Assembly (NCBI RefSeq): GCF_000337455.1
Contig: NZ_AOIU01000032.1
Span: 1 to 53,315 of the forward strand
Source: Halosimplex carlsbadense 2-9-1
GTDB lineage: Archaea > Halobacteriota > Halobacteria > Halobacteriales > Haloarculaceae
Direction: 5' to 3'
DNA length: 53,315 bases
The number at the start of each line of letters is the position of its first letter. Position 1 is the stretch's first letter. The position numbers and the translations under genes are program-made. The notes beneath the pieces are model-generated. The model worked only from the letters and a program-made list of their open reading frames with translations. It did no database searches and had not been told where the DNA came from. Shown piece by piece: positions 32,711-41,055 of the stretch.

Positions 32711-33178
32711 TCAGACGTGCTGGCCGACGAGTTCGCGCAGCGCCCCTTCGTCCTGGACGCCGACGCGGCGTTCGGCCAGTTCACCGTCGACGAACAGGAG
32801 CAGGGTCGGAACGCCCTGGACGCCGTACTCGCGAGCCAGCCCCTGGTGGGCGTCGACGTCGACCTTCGCGACGGTCGCGTCGGTCGTTTCGGCGATGTCC
32901 GCGACGATCGGTTCGAGCATCTTGCAGGGGCCACACCAGTCGGCGTGGAAGTCGACCAGCACGACCCCCTCGGCGACGATCTCCTCGAACTCGCTCTCGG
33001 TCTCGACGTGGACCGGCTCGTCGGGCGTCGCCGCCGCTCCGGCGGGTCCGTCGGCGCCCGCGTCGTCCGAGAGCGTCGAACTCTCGCCGGACTCGAGTCG
33101 TTCCTTCTTCCGCTCGCGGATCCGTTCGAGTTCCTCGTCGGCCGGCTCCTCGTTCGGCTCGTCGCTGGCTTCGCTCAT
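32711..33178 (-). CDS. Thioredoxin with acidic N-terminal extension
   Basis: Disulfide reductase of 155 residues. The last 100 residues form a complete thioredoxin fold with WCGPCK at 81-86 and the cis-Pro loop GVPTLLLFVDGE. The first 50 residues are a helical, charged then Ala/Gly/Asp-rich extension not needed for activity. The ATG giving MSEASDEP is chosen; an upstream frame prepends 20 basic residues. Expression is likely monocistronic, bracketed by the palindromic repeats. Confidence 0.88.
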   Translation of the reverse strand: MSEASDEPNEEPADEELERIRERKKERLESGESSTLSDDAGADGPAGAAATPDEPVHVETESEFEEIVAEGVVLVDFHADWCGPCKMLEPIVADIAETTDATVAKVDVDAHQGLAREYGVQGVPTLLLFVDGELAERRVGVQDEGALRELVGQHV

Positions 33179-33322
33179 CGCCGCCCGGTAGGGGTCGCTC
33201 GCGTATAACCGCCACGGCGTCGTGTCCGTCGGACGCACGGACGACGCCCGACGGACGGAAATTCGGGGACTGCGTCAGACACAGAACAAGAATTTAAGAC
33301 CCCGCCAACCGAGTTACGGCAT

Positions 33323-33622
33323 ATGAATCCCGAGACGGCGCCACAGGAGATCACGACGCTCGTGGGGCGGGAAGTCTACACCAAAAACGGCGTGTTCGTC
33401 GGCGAGGTCGAGGACCTGCGGCTCGATCTGAACGTCGAGCAGGTGACCGGTCTCGCGCTCCACCAGATCAACGCGGAGCTGTTCGGCCCGGACGTCTCCG
33501 GGTCCCGCGGCGTCATCGTCCCCTACCGCTGGGTGCAGGCCGTCGGCGACATCGTCATCGTCAACGACGTGGTCGAGCGCGTCCACGGCGACGAGAGCGA
33601 CGAGGAAGAGGTCGCGGCCTGA
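33323..33622 (+). CDS. PRC-barrel domain protein
   Basis: A 99-residue small beta-barrel protein of the PRC superfamily: LVGREVYTKNGVFVGEVEDLRLDLNVEQVTGLALHQINAELFG...GVIVPYRWVQAVGDIVIVNDVVERV. Archaeal members include CdpB1 and CdpB2, which link SepF to the division machinery in haloarchaea; this gene could be one of them but I cannot prove which. The AT-rich AAGAATTTAAGAC (about 33286-33298) 25-35 bases upstream is the likely promoter. A palindromic repeat copy begins right after its stop. Confidence 0.78.
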   Translation: MNPETAPQEITTLVGREVYTKNGVFVGEVEDLRLDLNVEQVTGLALHQINAELFGPDVSGSRGVIVPYRWVQAVGDIVIVNDVVERVHGDESDEEEVAA

Positions 33623-33625
33623 TAC

Positions 33626-33700
33626 GGGTTCTTCCAACTCGTTCCGGGATCGACCGCACGCTGTCGTGCGGTCGACCCGGGAACCGCTCGCAAGAATCCG
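33626..33700. repeat. Palindromic repeat element, copy 2 (inverted)
   Basis: Reverse complement matches copy 1 at 32635-32707 almost base for base over the central hairpin (GATTCTTGCGAGCGGTT, CCGGGTCGACC, CACGA-AGCGTG, CGGTCGATCCCGGAA). The arms pair better than in copy 1. It begins 3 bases after the PRC-barrel stop. The 190 bases that follow to 33893 hold no convincing gene. Confidence 0.7.
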
Positions 33701-33893
33701 TCTGACGCTCCGTTCTCAGTTCTGACCGCCGTTCCCCGTCTCGCGCCACCGCCGTCCCAGAAGCGCGAGTCCGACCACGACAGCGAGCGCCTCCAGCCCT
33801 CGCTCCGCGACCGGCTGCTCGACCAGCGATCACCCCGTTGCGGGTAGACGGCTCCGAACCGTCCCCGAGACCGAGGACGGTGGGGTGGTTACC

Positions 33894-34292
33894 TCAGAAC
33901 GCGTCGTCTTCGAGCGTGATGTCGGCGTGGAGTTCCTCGCGCAGCGCCGAGTGGACGTGGCAGATCTCCTCGCCGAGTTCGACGATCTCCTGGCCGTCCT
34001 CGCCGAGGGCGGCCTCGACCTTCAGCGTCCAGGTCATGGATTCGAGGTCGTCGTCCTCGTCGAGGTCGGCCTCGACCTCGATCTCGACGTGCCCGATGTC
34101 GTCGTAGCCGGTCTGGTCGGCGGCGACGCGGAACGCCGGGATGTAACAGGACGCGTAGTCGGCGGCGAGGACCTGGTTCGGCGACGGGCCGTCCTCTTCG
34201 AGCGCGTCGACGACCAGCGACCACTCGCCGTCGATCTCGTTCTCGACCGTGTACCCTTCCTCACAGACGCTCGTAACTTCGATGTCGGACAT
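33894..34292 (-). CDS. OsmC family peroxide-reductase-like protein
   Basis: A 132-residue protein of the OsmC/Ohr superfamily. The redox pair is Cys49 (ADYASCYIPAFRVAA) and Cys111 (GEEICHVHSALREE), with the family's central helix between. These enzymes reduce organic hydroperoxides using dihydrolipoyl or thiol donors. The ATG giving MSDIEVTSVCEEG is preferred over an upstream frame of 36 extra residues. Cys10 is extra and of no known role. Single gene, divergent from the histidine kinase. Confidence 0.85.
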   Translation of the reverse strand: MSDIEVTSVCEEGYTVENEIDGEWSLVVDALEEDGPSPNQVLAADYASCYIPAFRVAADQTGYDDIGHVEIEVEADLDEDDDLESMTWTLKVEAALGEDGQEIVELGEEICHVHSALREELHADITLEDDAF

Positions 34293-34348
34293 ACGCGAAG
34301 GTGTTCGCCCGCCCCCTTCTAAAAGCTGCCCAAGCGAATCGGACGCGC

Positions 34349-34382
34349 CGGAGACGGCTGGCGGCCGGAGACGGCTGGCGGC
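34349..34382. repeat. Short tandem repeat in OsmC/kinase divergent promoter
   Basis: The 17-base unit CCGGAGACGGCTGGCGG occurs twice in perfect tandem, followed by a partial third (CCGCTGACGG). It lies between the divergent OsmC and kinase genes and could be a binding-site duplication or a slippage product. Confidence 0.55.
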
Positions 34383-34438
34383 CGCTGACGGGGAAAACAC
34401 TCAATGCGGATACTCACGATCGAAGATAACGGACCGCG

Positions 34439-35824
34439 ATGGCCGACAACGTTCTCGTCGTCTCGACCGACCGGGCCGACGCCTCGGCGCTCACGGGCGC
34501 GCTCGACCGCGCCGAAGTCGCGGCCTCGGTCGATTCGGTCGGGTCGCTCGCCGAGCTGTTCGAGGCGCTCTGTTACGACGTCGTGAACTGTCTCGTCGTC
34601 CCGGGCGAGGGCGCACCGGTCGCGCCCCGACATCTCGAACGCGGCGTGCGGGCGCTCTATCCGAACCTCCCGGTCGTGCTGGTCGGCGCCGACGAGCACC
34701 GGGAGGACGGTCCCGGGGCCGACGGCGGGCGGACGGTCCGCGTCGAAACGGCGGACGTGAGCGACGCCGAGACGGTGGCCGCGGTCGCCGCGGCTCTGGA
34801 CGCCGACGTCGAGTCGGCAGCCGGGCGACCGCCCTCACGGGCCGAGACGCTGCTGCTGTCGATGGTCGAGGGGTTTCCGATGCATCTCTACGCCAAGGAC
34901 GAGGCGGCCCGACACGCGCTGGCGACCGGCGCGACGGTGGACCTGACCGACGTGATCGGGCGGACCGACCTGGCGCTGACCGACGGGCCGCCAGACCACC
35001 ACGAACGAGCCCACGCCGACGACCGCCGGGTGATCGAGACGGGCGAGCCGGTGGTCGAGACGGCGGAGTACACCGCCAGCGACGACGACGAGTACGCCCT
35101 CACGACGAAGGTCCCGTGGTACGACGACGACGGCGAGGTGATCGGTCTCGTCGGGATCACGCGGGACATCTCCGAGCGCAAGCGACACGAACGGGAGCTA
35201 CGCCGCCGGAACGAACGGCTCGCGAAGGTCGCGCTGGTCGCCGCCCACGAACTCCGGAACGAGCTCCAGGTGGCCAGCGGCCGCCTCGAAGCCGTCCCCG
35301 ACGACACGCCCCACGTCGACGTGGTCGCCGAGTCCCACCGCAGGCTCGCCGCGACCGTCGACGACATCGTCCGACTCGCCACCCGCGAACGGGTCGAGAT
35401 CGACCAACGGACGGTGTGGCTCTCGACGGTGGCTCGGGAAGTGTGGGCGTCCCGTGAGGCGCCCGGGGCGACGCTGGTCGTCGAGGACGACGCGCGTATT
35501 CGGGCCGATCTGGAATCGCTCCGGATCTGCTTCGAGATCCTCCTGTCGAACGCGGTCGACCACGGCGGCCCCGACGTGACCGTCACGGTTCGCGGAACGG
35601 AGGGCGGGTTCGCCGTCGAAGACGACGGACCGGGTATCGACGCCGAGCCGACCGACCGCGTGTTCGACGCGGGGTTCGCCGCGTCCGGCGACGGCGACGG
35701 CTTCGGTCTCTACGTCGCCCAGCGGATCGCCGCCGACCACGGCTGGACACTCACCGCGGAGAACAGGGACGAAGGCGGCGCGCGATTCGGCTTCAGCGGC
35801 GTCGACGGGCCCGAGCCCGAGTGA
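34439..35824 (+). CDS. Haloarchaeal sensor histidine kinase with PAS domain
   Basis: A 461-residue cytosolic sensor. Residues 1-125 resemble a receiver fold (NVLVVSTDRADASALTGALDRAEVAASVDSVGSLAEL...LPVVLVGAD) that has lost the phospho-acceptor pattern. A PAS/PAC unit covers about 135-245 (ending VPWYDDDGEVIGLVGITRDISERK), then HisKA with His270 in AAHELRNELQ and a HATPase domain with LLSNAVDHGG (N box), EDDGPGID (G1) and GDGFGLYVAQRI (G2). No membrane segment and no adjacent response regulator. Signal unknown. Confidence 0.85.
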   Translation: MADNVLVVSTDRADASALTGALDRAEVAASVDSVGSLAELFEALCYDVVNCLVVPGEGAPVAPRHLERGVRALYPNLPVVLVGADEHREDGPGADGGRTVRVETADVSDAETVAAVAAALDADVESAAGRPPSRAETLLLSMVEGFPMHLYAKDEAARHALATGATVDLTDVIGRTDLALTDGPPDHHERAHADDRRVIETGEPVVETAEYTASDDDEYALTTKVPWYDDDGEVIGLVGITRDISERKRHERELRRRNERLAKVALVAAHELRNELQVASGRLEAVPDDTPHVDVVAESHRRLAATVDDIVRLATRERVEIDQRTVWLSTVAREVWASREAPGATLVVEDDARIRADLESLRICFEILLSNAVDHGGPDVTVTVRGTEGGFAVEDDGPGIDAEPTDRVFDAGFAASGDGDGFGLYVAQRIAADHGWTLTAENRDEGGARFGFSGVDGPEPE

Positions 35825-35881
35825 CCGGGTCGCCGTCGCAGTCCGGAGCGGCCGTCACCGCAGTTCGAACGGCCGGCGTCG

Positions 35882-36613
35882 TCAGTAGCCTTCAGAGAGG
35901 TCGAACGTCTCGTCGCCGTCGAGGACGTGGACTTCGGCGTCGCTCCCGCTGGCGGCCACCTCGTTGACGAAGTCCTGCGTGTCGATCTCGATCGGCGGGA
36001 ACGTGTCGTAGTGCATCGGGAAGACGTGGTCGACGCCGAGCCAGTCGGCGGCGATGGCGCCCTGCATCGGTCCCATCGTGAAGTGGTCGCCGACCGGCAG
36101 CGCCGCGGCGTCCGGTTCGAGGAAGGGTCCGATAACGTCGCGCATCTCCGTCATGAGGCCGGTGTCGCCGGCGTGGTAGAACGTCTCGCTCTCCTCGTCT
36201 TCGACCTGCGTCGGCTTCGTGTCCGAGATGATAAAGCCCGCAGGCATGCCGCCGGACGCGCCGTAGCTGGTGTCCATCCCGTTGGTGTGGTCGGCGCGGT
36301 GCATCGTGACGAAGGCGTCACCGATCTCGACCGTGCCGCCGAGGTTCATCCCCATCCCGCCGACGGCCTCGAAGTCGCCGTACTCGTCGCGGCAGTACTC
36401 GACGACCTCGGGTGTGGCGACCAGTTTCGTTCCCTCGTAGCGGTCCACGTCGCCGATGTGGTCGGCGTGGCCGTGGGTCAGCAGGACGAAGTCGGGGTCC
36501 AGTTCCTCCGGATCGGTGTCCGTCTTCGGGTTCTCGAAGAACGGGTCGATCAGCAGATCCGTGCTACCCACCGTGACGTGCCACGTCGAGTGGCCGTACC
36601 AGGTCAGTTCCAT
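35882..36613 (-). CDS. UPF0173-type metallo-beta-lactamase-fold hydrolase
   Basis: A 243-residue metal hydrolase of the UPF0173/YtkL type. The zinc motif [13 protein letters not shown] (HGHADH at 47-52) is intact, and later metal His/Asp residues are in [22 protein letters not shown] and the final [16 protein letters not shown]. The N-terminus [13 protein letters not shown] is characteristic. Substrates of this family are not well defined. Monocistronic. Confidence 0.85.
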   Translation of the reverse strand: MELTWYGHSTWHVTVGSTDLLIDPFFENPKTDTDPEELDPDFVLLTHGHADHIGDVDRYEGTKLVATPEVVEYCRDEYGDFEAVGGMGMNLGGTVEIGDAFVTMHRADHTNGMDTSYGASGGMPAGFIISDTKPTQVEDEESETFYHAGDTGLMTEMRDVIGPFLEPDAAALPVGDHFTMGPMQGAIAADWLGVDHVFPMHYDTFPPIEIDTQDFVNEVAASGSDAEVHVLDGDETFDLSEGY

Positions 36614-36745
36614 AGTCGCTCCGGGCTACGTAGCAGACGCACTTAATGGCACGACCACCGGCAGGTCGTCGGCCGAGGGGTGTCGACGCCCGCTCGCTCC
36701 CGACCGCCCGGAGAGTTTTTGTTAGATCGCTGTGACGATTCGACC

Positions 36746-37102
36746 GTGACCGACGAAGCCCTCCGGTGTGCCTATCGCTGGGGCGTCCGCGGCGCGGGCG
36801 CCGTGACGCTGGTCGTCTACGGCGGGCTCTGGCTCGGCGGCGCGACCTACGACGACCTCGTCGGGACGACGCTCGCGTTGGCGTTCGTCTGTCTCACGCC
36901 CGGCGCCGTCATCCTCGGCTGGGGCGAGTCCGGGATGAGCGAACTCGGGGCCGCCTCAGAGATGGGCGTGATACTCGACGCCGACACCCGCCAGCGCGCG
37001 GTGGTCTCGCCCGGCTCCCGTCTCGTCCCGCTCGGATTCTTCCTCACCGGGATCGGCGTACAGGGAATCCTGGTCACGGCGCTCGTGGGACTGCTCGGGT
37101 GA
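36746..37102 (+). CDS. Small membrane protein
   Basis: A 118-residue protein with three likely membrane helices (AGAVTLVVYGGLWLGG, DDLVGTTLALAFVCLTPGAVILGWG, LVPLGFFLTGIGVQGILVTALVGLLG). No family recognised. The GTG at 36746 is chosen: a T-rich box GAGTTTTTGTTAG (about 36711-36723) lies 25-30 bases upstream, as for a leaderless message; the longer frame would put this box inside the gene. Confidence 0.55.
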   Translation: MTDEALRCAYRWGVRGAGAVTLVVYGGLWLGGATYDDLVGTTLALAFVCLTPGAVILGWGESGMSELGAASEMGVILDADTRQRAVVSPGSRLVPLGFFLTGIGVQGILVTALVGLLG

Positions 37103-37138
37103 ACGACGGGAGCCCGCCCCAGCGGCAGTCCACTCCTC

Positions 37139-37459
37139 TCACTCCTCGGTTTCGGATCGTTGCTGTTGGCGCCGCCGACGCCGCTCGCGCTCCCGTCGTT
37201 TCTTCCGCTGGCTCTCCTGGGCTCGGTTGCTCGCGTAGCGGACCCAGGCGTAGGCCTGTCGGTCGAGCGCGCGAAAGAGCAGCGCGGCCGACCCGACGAC
37301 GGCCCCGACGACGATCAGCGCGACGACCAGCGGCGAGGAGAGGTGGACGGCGAGGTAGGCCGCGACGAGCGCGACGAGGCTGATCTCCAGACCGACCCGG
37401 AGCGCGGGCCGGCGCCAGTCCGGCCGCCCCGACTCGTCGGTCGCGACCCATCCGCTCAT
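37139..37459 (-). CDS. DUF-type membrane protein with basic C-terminal tail
   Basis: A 106-residue protein: two membrane helices (LEISLVALVAAYLAVHL; LVVALIVVGAVVGSAALLFRAL), then DRQAYAWVRYASNR and a 25-residue tail almost wholly Arg, Lys, Glu and Gln (ESQRKKRRERERRRRRQQQR). Such a basic tail is unusual in an acidic halophile proteome and would face the cytoplasm, where it could touch membrane lipid or nucleic acid. Family not recognised. It ends 36 bases from the convergent membrane gene. Confidence 0.6.
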   Translation of the reverse strand: MSGWVATDESGRPDWRRPALRVGLEISLVALVAAYLAVHLSSPLVVALIVVGAVVGSAALLFRALDRQAYAWVRYASNRAQESQRKKRRERERRRRRQQQRSETEE

Positions 37460-37561
37460 ACGGGCCCCTTCGGGAAACTCCGTGTTGTAGTTTGTCCCCT
37501 CGTCGCATCGGGAGACTCCGCGAGGGGCGAGCCACGCCCCCCGACCGGCGCGCTCGTCCGC

Positions 37562-37568
37562 GGTTTTA
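37562..37568 (+). promoter_or_regulatory. TATA box of the HtrA-like protease gene
   Basis: GTTTTATT runs through these bases, 26-32 before the ATG at 37594, the distance expected for a leaderless message. Confidence 0.5.
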
Positions 37569-37593
37569 TTCGGCTGGTGGCCTACGTGCCGGT

Positions 37594-38766
37594 ATGGACG
37601 ACTCCGACTCGTCGCGGCGACGGTTCCTCGCGGTGTGCGGGACGGCGCTGTCGGCCGGGGTTGCCGGCTGTTCGGACTCGATCCTCGGCGGCGAAACCGA
37701 GGATACGACGCCCGTCGACCCCGAGCCGTCGACGCCCATTCCCGATCCCGGGGGCGACGGCGGCGCGGGCGGTGGGGACGGCGCTGCCGGTGACTTCGAG
37801 CAGTTCGACGCCGACGAGGAGAGCACCTACACCGACGTGTACCGCTCGACCGTCCCCTCGGTCGCCCAGATCCAGGTGTACACGGACCGACCGGGCCCGT
37901 CCAGTGGCACCGGCTTCGTCTACAGCGACGGCCACGTCGTCACGAACCAGCACGTCGTCGAAGGGGCCGAGACGATCTACCTCCGGTTCAGCGACGGCGG
38001 CTGGATCGACGCCACCGTCGAGGGGACGGACGTGTACAGCGATCTGGCGGTCCTCTCCGTCGATGAATTGCCCGAGAGCGCCGATCCGCTGGCGCTCCGG
38101 GAGTCCGACCCCGACGTGGGGACGGAGGTCATCGCCATCGGCAACCCGTTCGGCAGGTTCGTCGGGTCGGTCTCCTCGGGCATCGTCAGCGGCGTCAACC
38201 GGACGCTCCCGGCGCCGAACAACTTCAGCATCCCCGACGCCATCCAGACGGACGCGCCGGTCAACCCCGGCAACTCCGGCGGGCCGCTGGTCACCCTCGA
38301 CGGGTCCGTGGCGGGCGTCATCAACTCCGGCGGCGGCAACAATCTCGGCTTCGCCATCTCGGCGCCGCTGGTGCGCCGCGTCGTCCCCGCCCTGCTCGAG
38401 GACGGCGAGTTCGAACACTCCTACATGGGCGTCCGCCTCCAGACGGTCGGTCCGCTGCTCGCCGAAGCGAACGACATCGACGAGCGCGTCGGCGTCTACA
38501 TCGCCGTCGTCCGGGACGGCGGCCCCTCCGAGGGCGTCCTGCAGGGGTCGACCGGCGAGGAGACCGTCGCCGGCCAGTCGGGGGTCGAGACCGGCGGCGA
38601 CGTGGTCGTCTCGATGGGCGGCGCTCCGGTCCCGACCAGGGAAGCGCTCGCGAGCTACCTCGCGCTGGAGACCAGCCCCGGCGACACCATCGACGTGACC
38701 GTCCTCCGCGACGGCGAGGAACAGACGGTCGAACTCACGCTCGGCTCGCGGCCCGACCCGGTCTGA
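37594..38766 (+). CDS. HtrA/DegP-like serine protease lipoprotein
   Basis: An exported quality-control protease of 390 residues. SRRRFLAVCGTALSAGVAGC gives a twin-arginine signal and lipobox (Cys26). A 45-residue Asp/Gly/Pro linker follows, then the trypsin-like domain with His120 (VTNQHVVEG), Asp150 (SDLAVLSVDE) and Ser228 (NPGNSGGPLV), and one PDZ domain from about 285 (MGVRLQTVGPLLAEANDIDERVG...). Typical S1C family architecture, extracellular in haloarchaea. Start ATG 37594 is set by the TATA spacing and the signal. Confidence 0.88.
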   Translation: MDDSDSSRRRFLAVCGTALSAGVAGCSDSILGGETEDTTPVDPEPSTPIPDPGGDGGAGGGDGAAGDFEQFDADEESTYTDVYRSTVPSVAQIQVYTDRPGPSSGTGFVYSDGHVVTNQHVVEGAETIYLRFSDGGWIDATVEGTDVYSDLAVLSVDELPESADPLALRESDPDVGTEVIAIGNPFGRFVGSVSSGIVSGVNRTLPAPNNFSIPDAIQTDAPVNPGNSGGPLVTLDGSVAGVINSGGGNNLGFAISAPLVRRVVPALLEDGEFEHSYMGVRLQTVGPLLAEANDIDERVGVYIAVVRDGGPSEGVLQGSTGEETVAGQSGVETGGDVVVSMGGAPVPTREALASYLALETSPGDTIDVTVLRDGEEQTVELTLGSRPDPV

Positions 38767-38833
38767 CCGGTCGGGGACCACCGGCAGACGGCCGCCGCTC
38801 GCGGGCTCGTTTTCCCGAGATCGAGAAGCACAG

Positions 38834-39811
38834 TCAGTCCAGCCGCTCGGCAGCGTCGCGCTCGACGAGCGGCCCGGCGTTGGCCTCGGGCAGCGTCACC
38901 ACGTCCTCTGCGGTGAGGTCGTAGGACCGCTCGTCGACGCCGAAGATCTCGCCCACGTCGCTCGTGATCTTCACCGTCGCGCGGTCGACCGCGTCCGCTC
39001 CACCGTCTGCCTGCGGCGGCCGGTCGCGGGCGTCCGCGTCCGACGACCGGTCGCCCGAGTCGATCGATTCGGCCGTCTCCGAGCCGTCGCCCATCAGGTC
39101 GGCCGCGTCGACGCCGGACCCCTCCGGGGGGTCGTCCGGCGGCGGGCTCGGAGCCGACACCGAGTCGTCTGCAGGTGCGTCCGCTGGGGGTGCATCCGCA
39201 GGCGGCGCCGTTCCGGGAGCGTCGCCCAGCTCGTCGGGGTCGCTCGGTACGTCGCGTCGATCGCCGTCGGCGGGCGACGGTTCCGGTGTCGGGTCTGCGG
39301 GCGAGGCGTCCGCCGCGGCGGTGTCGGCGACCGGGTCCGCGTCCGCTGGGTCGGCCGAGTCCCCGCCGACCGCGGGCTCCGGCTCCGGGGTATCAACGTC
39401 GGCCGCGGCCGCTGCGGGGTTCTCCCCGTCGATGACGGCCTCGACCCTCGCGCGGTTCTCCTCGATGGTGCCAACCAGCGTCTCGAAGAGCGACCGCTCC
39501 TCGGTGGTGAGCCCCTCGTCCTCGGTGGGCATGTCCGCGGCGGCGAGCGACGCCATCTTGACGATCTTGCCGACGCGGCGCTCGTAGATGGCCTCGACGG
39601 TCCCCTCAGCGGTGTCGATGTCGTCGCTGAGGCGGTTGACCTCGGGGGCGTCCCACGGGTCGTCGGCCTCCTCGGCGGCGCGCTCGCGCTCGCGGTGGAG
39701 CTGCTGGATGAACTCGCCGGCGTCCTTGTAGAACGACTCGCGCAGCTGCTGGAGGCTGTCGGTCTGCCGTTCGCGGCTCTGGGCCGACTGGAGTTCGTTC
39801 AGGTCCATCAT
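38834..39811 (-). CDS. GINS complex subunit Gins51 (GINS B-type) with long linker
   Basis: Subunit of the GINS ring that bridges MCM helicase and other replication factors. The helical A domain covers residues 1-125 (MMDLNELQSAQSRERQTDSLQQLRESFYKDAGEFIQQLHRERE...LTTEERSLFETLVGTIEENR) and the small beta-rich B domain is at the C-terminus (ATVKITSDVGEIFGVDERSYDLTAEDVVTLPEANAGPLVERDAAERLD). Between them is a roughly 145-residue Asp/Pro/Ala linker, far longer than in most archaea. It follows priS by 13 bases, a common archaeal arrangement. Confidence 0.85.
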   Translation of the reverse strand: MMDLNELQSAQSRERQTDSLQQLRESFYKDAGEFIQQLHRERERAAEEADDPWDAPEVNRLSDDIDTAEGTVEAIYERRVGKIVKMASLAAADMPTEDEGLTTEERSLFETLVGTIEENRARVEAVIDGENPAAAAADVDTPEPEPAVGGDSADPADADPVADTAAADASPADPTPEPSPADGDRRDVPSDPDELGDAPGTAPPADAPPADAPADDSVSAPSPPPDDPPEGSGVDAADLMGDGSETAESIDSGDRSSDADARDRPPQADGGADAVDRATVKITSDVGEIFGVDERSYDLTAEDVVTLPEANAGPLVERDAAERLD

Positions 39812-39824
39812 CGCGGTCTGGTCC

Positions 39825-40985
39825 TCATTCTGGTGCCTTCTCGGCGCGACCTCTGGCCATCAGGAACACGCCGAGGTACTCCGGAACGGAACGGACTCCC
39901 GCCTGGAGATTAAAGCTATCGCCACGGAGATCCACTTCCCCGGGGGTCGTCACCTCGACGTTGATCTCGTGGCCCACGAACGTCTCCGGGACGGCGTCGA
40001 CCAGTGGGTCGAACGCGTCGAGAGCCGCACGGTCGATCCGCTGCACTTCCAGCGCGCTCCCGCCGTGGAGGCTCCCCGGCAAGCGGATGAGGCGGTTCAC
40101 GTCGGTCGTCACCGGCTCGTCGATGGGCGCGTTCTGCTCCTCGACCACCTCGTCGACGAACGCGTCGAGCAGCGTCCGCAGCCCGACGCCGCCGAGTTCG
40201 ACGTTGCCCGCCTCCAGCGCCTCGGCGTTGCTCTCCAGGGCGCCGTAGATGGTGTCGGCGCGCCCCTCGCCGATGCCGTCGAGCTCTCGCAGCCGCGCCG
40301 TCGCTTCCTCGTCGCCCATCGCGAGCAGCTCGTCGACGAATTCGAGAAGCCGTTCGTGGACGCGCCGGCCCCAGCCGCCCTCCGTCTCGACGACGCGCCG
40401 GCTGACGCCGCCGCGCATCTCGCTCGTCTGGACGTACTCCTCGTCCAGCCCGATCCCCCGCACGTAGTCGACGATCTCCCGGCGGGCGTCGCTCCCCAGG
40501 TCCTGGACCGCCTCGTCGCGGACGTGGACGTGATAGCCCCGACCGCCGGAGAAGACGACCGTCGTGTCGTCGAAGCCGAAGTCGTCGTCGAGGAAATCGA
40601 GCAGCCGGCGGAGGGCGTCCTTGCACTTGGCGAGCATCTCGGCGTAGCTGTCCTCGCCCAGCGTCACCGACGGGAGGTGGTCGGCGTCGAGGTCGAACAC
40701 CAGGTCGGACGAGCGCCAGGTCTTCTCGCTCATCGAACTCGCGCCGGGGCTCTCGTAGCGGCCGGCGGAGAAGTAGACGTGTTTCGGGCGTTCGCGGGCG
40801 AGGAAGTCCTCGAGGTTGCCCATGTCGAGCAGCGAGCGATGGCGGATCATCGTCTCGCCGGGGCCGTCGGTCCAGGGGATGTACCCCCACTCGCGCTCGT
40901 TGGCCTCCGGCGGCGGCGACAGCTCCGACCGACGGTAGTGGTCGCCGAACCGACCCCGGAGGTACGCCCGCGTCTGTTCCTGCAC
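39825..40985 (-). CDS. priS: DNA primase small catalytic subunit
   Basis: Makes the RNA/DNA primer for replication, together with PriL (not in the window). The 386-residue protein has the catalytic acidic motif FDLDAD (97-102), the conserved SGGRGYHVHV, RLPGSLHGGSALEV and an archaeal-type C-terminal part. The start is a GTG at 40985, giving MQEQTRAYLRGRFGDHYRRSE; upstream is a short gap to the halogenase-like gene. Operon partner of gins51. Confidence 0.92.
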   Translation of the reverse strand: MQEQTRAYLRGRFGDHYRRSELSPPPEANEREWGYIPWTDGPGETMIRHRSLLDMGNLEDFLARERPKHVYFSAGRYESPGASSMSEKTWRSSDLVFDLDADHLPSVTLGEDSYAEMLAKCKDALRRLLDFLDDDFGFDDTTVVFSGGRGYHVHVRDEAVQDLGSDARREIVDYVRGIGLDEEYVQTSEMRGGVSRRVVETEGGWGRRVHERLLEFVDELLAMGDEEATARLRELDGIGEGRADTIYGALESNAEALEAGNVELGGVGLRTLLDAFVDEVVEEQNAPIDEPVTTDVNRLIRLPGSLHGGSALEVQRIDRAALDAFDPLVDAVPETFVGHEINVEVTTPGEVDLRGDSFNLQAGVRSVPEYLGVFLMARGRAEKAPE

Positions 40986-41055
40986 GGCTACCCGGTTTCG
41001 GACCGGGCGTGAAAGCGGTTTCGCTCAGCGGTCGGTGCGGTCGGGGCCGGGCCAG

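Noticed and set aside
33729..33830. Minus-strand fragment EQPVAERGLEALAVVVGLALLGRRWRE resembling the C-terminal anchor of a surface protein
   Set aside because: No start codon is available after the upstream stop; the remaining frame is about 30 residues, so chance cannot be excluded.
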